Assembly: GCA_012517635.1 (NCBI GenBank)
Contig: JAAYUP010000104.1
Location: forward strand, 1-11,789
Source of the DNA: Candidatus Atribacter alterifermentans
GTDB lineage: Bacteria > Atribacterota > Atribacteria > Atribacterales > Atribacteraceae
DNA length: 11,789 bases
Direction of reading: 5' to 3'
The position numbers and the translations under genes were made by a program. Below the pieces are notes generated by a model. The model searched no databases and had not been told where the DNA came from. It saw nothing but the letters and a program-made list of their open reading frames with translations. Below, piece by piece: positions 6,275 through 11,789 of the stretch; within the stretch, counting starts at the first letter, position 1; every line of letters starts with the position of its first letter.

Positions 6275-7333
6275 TTATGTATTATTAAAATTATTCACTT
6301 GGTACTCAATTTCGGGATTCGATAGGACAACTTTACTCCACTCCCACCCATAAATACCCTTTTCGATAGAGAGATAAAGAATTGAAAAGTCTGGATCGCC
6401 CCATGAGGTAATTTTAAGAATATATTCATTTTCCCTTTTTTCAGCTGGATGAAATTGAAGATTGGATTGATTTAAATAGGTTGAAAAATACTGTAGAATT
6501 TGGGAAAATCTTACAATTTCAAATTCACTAAACATTTGACCCGCCCAAAAATCACCTTTTTTTGCTAATTTTTCAATAGCTTGAAGGTCTTTTTTGGCAA
6601 AAGCATCTCTAAGCTCTTTAATTAAATGAGCGGGATTATCTCTTGCCCAGGTTGGATTTGCCTGAAGATATTCAATCCTTAATTCAGCAAGGTCAAGGTA
6701 ATAAGGATCGGTTTCCTGAAAGCGAATTTTCTGATAAAATTCCATGGCTTTATCGAGTTGATTCATTTTTTCATAGCAGGAAGCAACTTGTATTAGAATT
6801 CTCGATTTTTCTTCAAAGTCAGGATATCGTGATAAAATTATTAAGTAACTGTTGATCGCTTCAGCATAATCTTCGAAATACAATTCTTGGTGATGAGCTA
6901 TATCTTCCATTGCTTGTTGTCGGATATTAAAAGGATCACCAATATCGGATGGATATTCATCGACAATTTTTTGTAAGAGCTCCAGAGATTCATGATATTG
7001 TTGGTTATCTTCTTTGGTTTTGGCTGTCCAATATCGATACAAATAAGCTTCTTGAGTTCGGGGGAATTTTTCGATAAAAACCTGGAGAACATGAATCGCT
7101 TCCTCATTTTGGCCTTTTTCACTCAAGAGAGCATACAAAACTTCAACAACTTGAGAGAGCTCATCTTGATTCGAAGAATTTATTAAAGGTTTTAAGATTT
7201 GAATGGCTCGGTCAATGTCTCCATTTTCCAAATAGAATTGGGCTTGGTCAAAAGCATCTAAGGCGAAACTAGTTGGATGAAAAAGCAGAAGAAGGATGAA
7301 GATCAAAAACCAAAACCTGAAAATGTTTCTCAA
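6275..7333 (-). CDS. exported TPR-repeat protein of unknown function
   Basis: The 352-residue product begins with a signal peptide: RNIFRF, then a hydrophobic stretch FLIFILLLLF, then PTSFA with likely cleavage after A24. There is no lipobox cysteine, so it should be released outside the membrane. Residues about 28-225 are helical repeats of TPR type (such as AQFYLENGDIDRAIQILKPL, DYAEAINSYLIILSRYPD and QLDKAMEFYQKI). The last 110 residues are not TPR; they may form a small alpha-beta domain, which is a guess. The start is TTG at 7333, supported by AAGGGGG a few bases upstream. It diverges from the membrane protein gene. TPRs imply protein-protein contacts, but no specific role is indicated. 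Confidence 0.85.
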   Translation of the reverse strand: MRNIFRFWFLIFILLLLFHPTSFALDAFDQAQFYLENGDIDRAIQILKPLINSSNQDELSQVVEVLYALLSEKGQNEEAIHVLQVFIEKFPRTQEAYLYRYWTAKTKEDNQQYHESLELLQKIVDEYPSDIGDPFNIRQQAMEDIAHHQELYFEDYAEAINSYLIILSRYPDFEEKSRILIQVASCYEKMNQLDKAMEFYQKIRFQETDPYYLDLAELRIEYLQANPTWARDNPAHLIKELRDAFAKKDLQAIEKLAKKGDFWAGQMFSEFEIVRFSQILQYFSTYLNQSNLQFHPAEKRENEYILKITSWGDPDFSILYLSIEKGIYGWEWSKVVLSNPEIEYQVNNFNNT

Positions 7334-7371
7334 ATCACAACCCCCTTTTTTATTTACAAACTTCTTTTGAT

Positions 7372-7380
7372 ATTATACCA
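7372..7380 (-). promoter_or_regulatory. extended -10 promoter of the TPR gene
   Basis: The minus strand reads TGGTATAAT (7380 to 7372), a perfect -10 box with the TGn extension. No good -35 box lies at the usual distance, as is normal for extended -10 promoters. The start would be about 30 bases before the TTG codon. Confidence 0.6.
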
Positions 7381-7408
7381 TCAACTCAAATTTTATCGGA
7401 AAAAAAAC

Positions 7409-7437
7409 TTGTCATAATCCAGGAATGATAGTAATAT
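7409..7437 (+). promoter_or_regulatory. promoter of the membrane protein gene
   Basis: TTGTCA (7409-7414) and TAATAT (7432-7437) are 17 bases apart. The SD AGGAG at 7463-7467 and the ATG at 7477 follow. The -10 box is only a fair match. It diverges from the TPR gene promoter. Confidence 0.5.
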
Positions 7438-7476
7438 GAACAGAGTTGAATATTTTTTTCACAGGAGAAAAACATA

Positions 7477-8148
7477 ATGAATAGCCGAGAATTTTGGAAT
7501 GAAGCGAAGGATAGTTTTCGTCTTTTAATCAGACGCCCGTCGTTTATCCTCACAACGGCTGTACCGGCATTGATTTTTTCTCTTATACTCTCTCTAACCC
7601 CTGTAAGACGGCTGGTATGGATATCCTCATACTTTCAATCCTTTACTCTGGCTGGTTTAGGACTTGCTGGAATGTTTACCATGTTTCTTGGGATGTGTTT
7701 TCTTATTGCATTGGTCTGGGATTATCAATATCGAAGTATAATTGATTTTCGCCGAGTTTATCGTATCATCCAGAGCCGATATTCAGATGTTCTTTTTGCT
7801 TGTTTGGGTTTGGGATTATTAATTGGCTTCTTTTCAGTGTGGTTTGTTTTCGCTGGTTTTTTTCTGGCTTTCCTGTTAATTTTTTGTTTACCAGCAATAG
7901 TAATACGTGGTGATGACCCTTTTAGTGCTATAAAAACCAGTTTTCATATGGTCTATGATAACCTAGCTGAAGTATTTGCTTTTTTTATCCTTGCCTTAGC
8001 GCTATTCGTTATTGGTTATGTCCTGGTTTGGTTAATTCGATTTATACCTCTAGTCGGAATTTTCATCAATATCATTTTTATTGCCTCTCTTTTAGCTTAT
8101 GTTGGCACGTTGTTAACTCGTTTTTATTTAAGACTTACTCGTTATTAA
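7477..8148 (+). CDS. six-helix integral membrane protein of unknown function
   Basis: The 223-residue product is strongly hydrophobic, with about six membrane segments (near 22-41, 57-80, 104-122, 124-143, 166-187 and 189-213). After the fourth segment comes PAIVIRGDDPFSAIKTSFHMVYDN (139-162). This resembles the 'pAi..eg.gp..Alk.S..l' element of the membrane domains found with glycerophosphodiester phosphodiesterases and of related DUF975-like proteins. That is family-level resemblance only; no enzyme domain is attached and no substrate is implied. Start ATG has AGGAG (7463-7467) nine bases upstream. The gene appears to be monocistronic, because a strong promoter for glnA begins 18 bases after its stop. 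Confidence 0.82.
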   Translation: MNSREFWNEAKDSFRLLIRRPSFILTTAVPALIFSLILSLTPVRRLVWISSYFQSFTLAGLGLAGMFTMFLGMCFLIALVWDYQYRSIIDFRRVYRIIQSRYSDVLFACLGLGLLIGFFSVWFVFAGFFLAFLLIFCLPAIVIRGDDPFSAIKTSFHMVYDNLAEVFAFFILALALFVIGYVLVWLIRFIPLVGIFINIIFIASLLAYVGTLLTRFYLRLTRY

Positions 8149-8166
8149 AAAAATGGGTTATCCCTA

Positions 8167-8195
8167 TTGACAGGACTACTCACTTTGATTAGAAT
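8167..8195 (+). promoter_or_regulatory. glnA promoter
   Basis: A perfect -35 TTGACA (8167-8172), a 17-base spacer and TAGAAT (8190-8195, five of six) form the best promoter in the window. The start near 8202 gives a leader of about 158 bases before the glnA ATG. The leader contains a repeat, a palindrome and an intrinsic terminator. Confidence 0.75.
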
Positions 8196-8235
8196 TCTAC
8201 TACGGTTTTATTGAGATATTTTATTTGAAGAGTTC

Positions 8236-8257
8236 ATTAAGTTATTATTAAGTTATA
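8236..8257 (+). repeat. 11-base direct repeat in the glnA leader
   Basis: ATTAAGTTAT occurs at 8236-8245 and again at 8247-8256, a period of 11 bases or about one helical turn. That spacing suits binding of a dimeric regulator on one DNA face. It lies downstream of the predicted start, and the AT-rich sequence could also be chance. Confidence 0.4.
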
Positions 8258-8263
8258 AAAAAA

Positions 8264-8304
8264 TGTCCAATGTTGGACAATAAGATTGAGACAAAGGCGT
8301 TTTG
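8264..8304 (+). promoter_or_regulatory. candidate ANTAR-type dual-hairpin antiterminator in the glnA leader
   Basis: Two adjacent hairpins with six-base loops are visible. P1 is TGTCC-AATGTT-GGACA (8264-8279). P2 is TGAGAC-AAAGGC-GTTTTG (8287-8304), with three G-U pairs. Both loops have A at position 1 and G at position 4, the published signature of RNA sites bound by ANTAR-domain antiterminators. P2 uses the first 12 bases of the terminator's 5' arm, so P2 and the terminator exclude each other, as the model requires. P2 is weak alone, and a bulged alternative fold (GAG-A-CAAA with TTTGCTC) competes with it. ANTAR control of nitrogen genes is known in clostridia; here it is inferred. Confidence 0.55.
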
Positions 8305-8335
8305 CTCCGTTGTTGGAGCAAAACGCCTTTTTTTT
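8293..8335 (+). terminator. intrinsic terminator (attenuator) in the glnA leader
   Basis: AAAGGCGTTTTGCTCC (8293-8308) pairs perfectly over 16 bases with 8315-8330 across the loop GTTGTT. The 3' arm runs into a tract of eight T (8328-8335). Only 24 bases separate it from the glnA ATG, too few for a new promoter and SD site. Transcription of glnA must therefore pass through it, which makes it an attenuator and not simply the end of the upstream gene. Confidence 0.9.
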
Positions 8336-8342
8336 ATCGACG

Positions 8343-8350
8343 AAGGAGGT
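8343..8350 (+). promoter_or_regulatory. glnA ribosome binding site
   Basis: AAGGAGGT lies nine bases before ATG 8360. It settles the start, because the longer open frame (from 8270) would run straight through the leader terminator. Confidence 0.9.
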
Positions 8351-8359
8351 TCACCTAAT

Positions 8360-9694
8360 ATGGCATGTTGTTTACAAACTAAGGATGAAGTTCTCAGTTT
8401 TTGCGAAAAAAATAATGTTCGATTTATCCGGCTTTGGTTTACCGATGTATTAGGAAGTTTAAAGAGCTTTGCCATTACCTATCAAGAATTGGAGGGCGCT
8501 CTCAACGAAGGAATGGGTTTTGATGGCTCTTCAATCAAAGGTTTTGCTCGAATTGATGAGAGTGACATGATAGCCTTTCCTGACCCTTCAACTTTTCAAA
8601 TCCTTCCCTGGAGAAGCGGAGAAGAAAAGGTTGCTCGGATGTTTTGCGATATATTTAATCCCGATGGAACCCCATATAAAGGGGACCCACGCTACATCCT
8701 CAAATCGAAACTCAAGAAATTAGCCGAAAAGGGTATGTCTTTTTATGTCGGTCCTGAATTAGAATTCTTTTATTTTAAAAGCGACACCGATCCAATTCCA
8801 CTGGATAGAGGAGGGTATTTTGATCTCACCACCTTGGATGCGGCATCCAATCTCCGTCGGGATACCATTCGAACCTTAGAAGAAATGGGCATAAAAGTTG
8901 AATACAGCCACCATGAGGTTGCACCTTCTCAACACGAAATTGATTTACGCTATACCGATGCTTTGAAGATGGCTGACAACGTCATGACCTATCGAATTGT
9001 TGTGAAGGAAATTGCCCAAAAATACGGATTTTATGCTACTTTCATGCCCAAACCTTTGGCGGGCATCAATGGCTCAGGGATGCATGTTCATCAATCTTTA
9101 TTCGATGGGGACCATAATAGATTTTTTAATAAAGATGATGCTTTTTATCTTTCTGATATAGCAAAAAAGTATATTGCTGGAATACTCACCCACGCTCGGG
9201 AAATAGCACTGGTAACGAATCAATGGGTGAATTCTTATAAGAGGTTGGTACCAGGGTATGAAGCTCCAGTTTATATATGCTGGGCAAGAAGAAACCGTTC
9301 GGCCTTGATTCGGGTGCCTCTCTATAAACCAGGCATGGAGAAAGCAACCAGAATTGAAGTGAGAAATCCTGATCCAGCCTGCAATCCTTATCTGGCTTTT
9401 TCTGCTATGTTGACTGCCGGCTTGGCTGGAATTGAAAACAATTATCAACTTCCTGAGCCGGTGGAAAAGGATGTGTATCATATGAGCCAGAGAGATCGGG
9501 AATCTTACCGAATTCAATCCCTCCCTGGGAGTTTAAGAGAAGCTATAGATTGTGCATCAGAAAGCAATTTATTGAAAGATGCTCTCGGTGAGCATATTTA
9601 TGAATATTTGATTCAAAGTAAACAGATTGAGTGGGATGAATACCGGACGGTCGTTCATCCCTACGAAGTAGAACGATATTTACCAATTTTGTAA
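8360..9694 (+). CDS. glnA: glutamine synthetase type I-alpha
   Basis: This enzyme makes glutamine from glutamate, ammonia and ATP in the cytoplasm, the entry step of the GS-GOGAT cycle. The start at ATG 8360, backed by a strong SD, gives 444 residues, normal for GSI-alpha. Signatures are GFDGSSIKGFARIDESDM (53-70), metal-binding E133 and E135 in GPELEFF, and the ATP/metal segment NGSGMHVHQ (237-245). The glutamate-site loop is RLVPGYEAP (295-303), and RIEVRNPDPACNPYLAF spans 331-347. The tail LPEPVEKDVYHMSQRDR is of the alpha type and lacks the adenylylation tyrosine motif NLYDLPPEE. The arginine in GFARI corresponds to the residue linked to feedback control in Bacillus GS. It is probably controlled by the leader attenuator and feeds the glutamate synthase genes downstream. 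Confidence 0.97.
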   Translation: MACCLQTKDEVLSFCEKNNVRFIRLWFTDVLGSLKSFAITYQELEGALNEGMGFDGSSIKGFARIDESDMIAFPDPSTFQILPWRSGEEKVARMFCDIFNPDGTPYKGDPRYILKSKLKKLAEKGMSFYVGPELEFFYFKSDTDPIPLDRGGYFDLTTLDAASNLRRDTIRTLEEMGIKVEYSHHEVAPSQHEIDLRYTDALKMADNVMTYRIVVKEIAQKYGFYATFMPKPLAGINGSGMHVHQSLFDGDHNRFFNKDDAFYLSDIAKKYIAGILTHAREIALVTNQWVNSYKRLVPGYEAPVYICWARRNRSALIRVPLYKPGMEKATRIEVRNPDPACNPYLAFSAMLTAGLAGIENNYQLPEPVEKDVYHMSQRDRESYRIQSLPGSLREAIDCASESNLLKDALGEHIYEYLIQSKQIEWDEYRTVVHPYEVERYLPIL

Positions 9695-9730
9695 AGGCTT
9701 CAAGAAAAGAAGCTTCAGGATGACTGATGA

Positions 9731-9827
9731 AAGGCACACCCCCCCAAACCCCCCCTCAATGGGGGAATGAATTGAAAAATTCCCCTCCTTGGAGGGGCGC
9801 CGCTTTCGCGGCGGGGAGGGTGCCCTT
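9731..9827. repeat. 97-base GC-rich palindromic repeat element
   Basis: The ends are imperfect inverted repeats (AAGGCACACCCCCC at the left, GGGGAGGGTGCCCTT at the right). Inside are nested hairpins, CCCCTCC-TT-GGAGGGG (9782-9797) and CGCCGC-TTTC-GCGGCG (9798-9813). The composition is far more GC-rich than that of its neighbours, which suggests a mobile REP- or MITE-like element. It has no coding capacity. Six T follow at 9830-9835, so the fold might also slow or end transcription from glnA. Confidence 0.65.
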
Positions 9828-9866
9828 CGTTTTTTCCCGTTATTTTAAGAAAGTCATACAGAAAAA

Positions 9867-9934
9867 GATGAGATCCTCACGCGGGAAAGCACCGCTCAGG
9901 ATGACGTCGGTGGTGTCAGATGAGATCCTCACGC
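9867..9934. repeat. 16-base direct repeats GATGAGATCCTCACGC
   Basis: Exact copies lie at 9867-9882 and 9919-9934, 52 bases apart. The 36 bases between include CGCTCAGGATGAC. Sequences of the 'gatgagatcct...caggatgac' kind are common dispersed intergenic repeats, so this is probably another repeat fragment nested beside the palindromic element. Confidence 0.6.
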
Positions 9935-9970
9935 CCTTCAATACTGAGGGGGAGAGGAAGCGAGGGATCG

Positions 9971-9976
9971 AGGAGG
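9971..9976 (+). promoter_or_regulatory. ribosome binding site of the amidotransferase gene
   Basis: AGGAGG lies eight bases before ATG 9985. It is at the end of the G-rich stretch that starts with ACTGAGGGGGAGAGG (9943-9957), so the repeat sequence may supply the SD site. Confidence 0.8.
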
Positions 9977-9984
9977 ATTGATTT

Positions 9985-11091
9985 ATGAGAGAGGACCAAC
10001 TTTATCGTATACCTTCCGGATGTGCTGTAGTGGGCATACTTAACCAAAATGGGTTGAGGATAACGGGTGACACAATCATCCGTTCAATATCTGTCATGCA
10101 CGACCGTTCCAACGGTTTGGGAGGTGGTTTTGCAGGATACGGTATCTATCCGGACTTCCCCGATCTGTATGCTTTTCATCTTCTCTATGATGATCGACAG
10201 GCGATTTTGCTCGCTGAAGATATCATCGAGAATGCCTGCGAGGTTGAATTTTCTGAGGATATTCCTTTTCATGTAACCAAAGAAATCCAAAACTTTCCTT
10301 ATCTTAAAAGATACTTTCTCAATCCGAAAAGAAAAAATCTTTCTGCAGACGACGAAGTGGTTCAGTTAGTCATGAAAATTAATTCTTCGGTGACTGGAGC
10401 TTATGTCATTTCCAGCGGGAAAAACATGGGAATCTTTAAAGGAGTTGGTTATCCAGAAGATATAGGCCGTTTTTTCCGACTTGAGGAATATGAAGCGTAT
10501 TGTTGGATATCCCACGGGCGGTTTCCCACCAATAGTGTTGGTTGGTGGGGAGGTGCCCATCCTTTTGGTTTGCTGTCCTGGTCAGTTGTCCATAATGGTG
10601 AGATATCCTCCTATGGAATAAACCGGCGTTATTTACAAAATTTTGATTATCATTGCAATTTGCAAACCGATACCGAGGTTATTACTTATTTAGTCGATTT
10701 ACTCGGAAGAAAGCACCAAATCCGTATTCCCTATCTCGGCTCAGTTTTAGCCAGTCCTTTCTGGCATGATATTGATTTGATGCCAGAACCGGAAAGGACT
10801 TTTTATCGCTCACTGAGAGTGATTTACGGAGGAGCCCTTTTAAATGGACCTTTTAGTATTATTGTTGGTTTCGAACAGGGGATGTTTGGATTGGTGGATC
10901 GGATCAAGCTTCGTCCCATGATTGCTGCCTGGAAAGATTCAACTTTTTATTTATCCAGTGAAGAATCGGCAATTCGTGAAATAGCTCCTGATTTGGATGA
11001 AATAAGACCTCTCCAAGCAGGCGAAGTCGTTTCTGGACAGGTAGGTGAAAAAATAAGTTATGGCAAAAAGTGTCTTGTTTCCCGAGTTTAA
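9985..11091 (+). CDS. glutamate synthase glutamine amidotransferase subunit (class II)
   Basis: The 368-residue product is the separate glutaminase domain of a split, archaeal-type glutamate synthase. It releases ammonia from glutamine for the FMN subunit encoded next. It is a class II (Ntn) amidotransferase. The likely nucleophile is C13 in SGCAVVGIL, which would need removal of residues 1-12. Other signatures are SHGRFPTNS (176-184), AHPFG (191-195), the oxyanion motif HNGEI (203-207), QTDTEVI (227-233) and DRIKLRPMIAA (305-315). There is no FMN or GXGXG domain, so it is not a fused large subunit. The start is supported by AGGAGG at 9971-9976. Its end overlaps the next gene by 32 bases. It follows glnA, which fits a shared role in ammonia assimilation. 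Confidence 0.9.
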   Translation: MREDQLYRIPSGCAVVGILNQNGLRITGDTIIRSISVMHDRSNGLGGGFAGYGIYPDFPDLYAFHLLYDDRQAILLAEDIIENACEVEFSEDIPFHVTKEIQNFPYLKRYFLNPKRKNLSADDEVVQLVMKINSSVTGAYVISSGKNMGIFKGVGYPEDIGRFFRLEEYEAYCWISHGRFPTNSVGWWGGAHPFGLLSWSVVHNGEISSYGINRRYLQNFDYHCNLQTDTEVITYLVDLLGRKHQIRIPYLGSVLASPFWHDIDLMPEPERTFYRSLRVIYGGALLNGPFSIIVGFEQGMFGLVDRIKLRPMIAAWKDSTFYLSSEESAIREIAPDLDEIRPLQAGEVVSGQVGEKISYGKKCLVSRV

Positions 11092-11789
11092 AGTTATTCG
11101 CGATACCGACCGTTGTATTGCTTGCCAGGTCTGTGTTCGTCAATGTGCTAATGATGTTCATCATTATGATCAGAGCGATGATACCGTTTCCTGTAATGAT
11201 GAATATTGTGTTGGTTGCCAGCGTTGTGTTACCTTGTGCCCTACCAATGCATTGGAAGTCAAAAGAAGAAAAGTTGGATTTCACCCCAATGCCAGTTGGA
11301 GTATTCAACATATCCGGAATCTTTATAAACAGTCAGAAACCGGAGGGGTTTTGCTTACTGGTATGGGCTGTGATCAACCCTATCGCATTTATTGGGACCA
11401 CCTTTTGTTGAATGCAAGTCAAATAACCAACCCCTCTATTGATCCTCTTCGAGAGCCTATTGAATTAAAAACTTTTTTAGGAGCGAAGGAAGAGATGCTG
11501 GATATCGATTGGCAACAAGACTTTCCGGTGGTTAAAACTCGATTAGCTCCACAATTAGAACTGAATCTTCCCATTTTGTTCTCAGCCATGTCTTATGGCT
11601 CAATCAGTTATAATGCTTTCCGTTCTATTGTCGAAGCAGCACGTGAAGTTGGAACCTATTGTAATAGCGGTGAGGGAGGGCTCCATCCCGATTTTTATTC
11701 TTATGGGAAAAACATCATTGTCCAAGTCGCTTCCGGTCGTTTCGGTGTTCATCGGGATTATCTCCAGGTCGCTGGGGCAGTTGAAATTA
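11060..11789 (+). CDS. glutamate synthase, ferredoxin-FMN synthase subunit (partial, runs off the window)
   Basis: An open frame from ATG 11060 reaches the right edge without a stop (243 codons seen). Residues 19-29 and 50-60 are two 4Fe-4S motifs, CIACQVCVRQC and CVGCQRCVTLCP, an N-terminal ferredoxin-like domain. From about 155 the FMN-binding glutamate synthase barrel begins: LPILFSAMSYGSIS (170-183), CNSGEGGLHPD (201-211) and IIVQVASGRFGV (219-230). This is the central subunit of the archaeal-type enzyme, which uses ammonia to turn 2-oxoglutarate into glutamate; electrons probably enter through the clusters. AGGTGA (11043-11048) precedes the ATG. The start lies inside the amidotransferase gene (32-base overlap), implying coupled translation. 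The GXGXG subunit is expected further right. Confidence 0.92.
   Translation, partial: MAKSVLFPEFKVIRDTDRCIACQVCVRQCANDVHHYDQSDDTVSCNDEYCVGCQRCVTLCPTNALEVKRRKVGFHPNASWSIQHIRNLYKQSETGGVLLTGMGCDQPYRIYWDHLLLNASQITNPSIDPLREPIELKTFLGAKEEMLDIDWQQDFPVVKTRLAPQLELNLPILFSAMSYGSISYNAFRSIVEAAREVGTYCNSGEGGLHPDFYSYGKNIIVQVASGRFGVHRDYLQVAGAVEI

Larger units (their letters stand above)
9695..9984 (+). other. repeat-derived spacer between glnA and the glutamate synthase genes
   Basis: These 290 bases hold a small hairpin right after the glnA stop (GCTTC/GAAGC, no T-tract), a 97-base palindromic element and a pair of 16-base direct repeats. At the end is a G-rich stretch shared with the left edge of the window. 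An open frame across 9727-9981 is an artefact of the repeats. No convincing promoter is seen. Confidence 0.6.

Noticed and set aside
8270..8359. N-terminal extension of glutamine synthetase by 30 residues
   Set aside because: The extension is the translated terminator hairpin. The SD before ATG 8360 and the family length fix the later start.
9098..9517. Minus-strand open frame of 139 codons inside glnA
   Set aside because: It is antisense to strongly conserved glutamine synthetase coding sequence, with no SD or recognisable product.
9727..9981. Plus-strand open frame of 84 codons between glnA and the amidotransferase
   Set aside because: It is a translation of the palindromic and direct repeats, is rich in Pro, Arg and Gly, has no SD and matches no family.
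10904..11411. Open frames of 135 codons (minus) and 113 codons (plus) near the right edge
   Set aside because: Both are shadows of the ferredoxin-FMN subunit gene, whose cysteine motifs and FMN-domain signatures lie in the frame starting at 11060.

Overview
The window is about 11.8 kb of AT-rich chromosome from a bacterium. It has sigma-70-like promoters, clear Shine-Dalgarno (SD) sites and ATG, GTG and TTG starts. The glutamine synthetase is of the I-alpha type, and it sits next to a split glutamate synthase whose FMN subunit carries its own ferredoxin domain. That pairing is common in archaea and in deep-branching anaerobic bacteria. With the short GC-rich palindromic repeats it suggests an uncultured-type anaerobe (Atribacterota, Thermotogota or a clostridial relative), but the sequence alone does not fix the phylum.

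Left part, minus strand (1-2432). Positions 1-353 hold no gene I can support, only a heptamer tandem repeat and a GC-rich palindromic repeat. Next come a zinc-ribbon coiled-coil protein (354-1052), a Nif3-family dinuclear-metal protein (1177-2289) and a CAU-anticodon tRNA (2315-2389). The tRNA has its own promoter, and the Nif3 gene begins only 25 bases after it, so they may share a transcript.

Histidine block, minus strand (2642-6204). hisB, hisH, hisA, hisF and hisIE are packed tightly with 4-19 base overlaps. They cover the steps from phosphoribosyl-ATP to histidinol phosphate except for hisG and the aminotransferase hisC; hisD is absent too. A good promoter and a structured leader of about 155 bases precede hisB. 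The SD site shows that hisB starts at a GTG at 6014, and the ATGA junction shows that hisA starts at 4811.

Middle (6275-8148). An exported TPR protein (minus) and a six-helix membrane protein (plus) diverge from a short region with a promoter on each strand.

Nitrogen assimilation, plus strand (8167 to the right edge). A strong promoter is followed by a 158-base leader ending in a near-perfect intrinsic terminator just before glnA. The leader also holds two hairpins with six-base loops of the A1/G4 type. This resembles the dual-hairpin target of ANTAR-domain antiterminator proteins and is the most interesting item here. After glnA come 290 bases of repeat-derived sequence, then the glutamine amidotransferase subunit of a glutamate synthase, then the ferredoxin-FMN synthase subunit, which overlaps it by 32 bases and runs off the right edge. 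Together these genes form a GS-GOGAT ammonia assimilation pathway.
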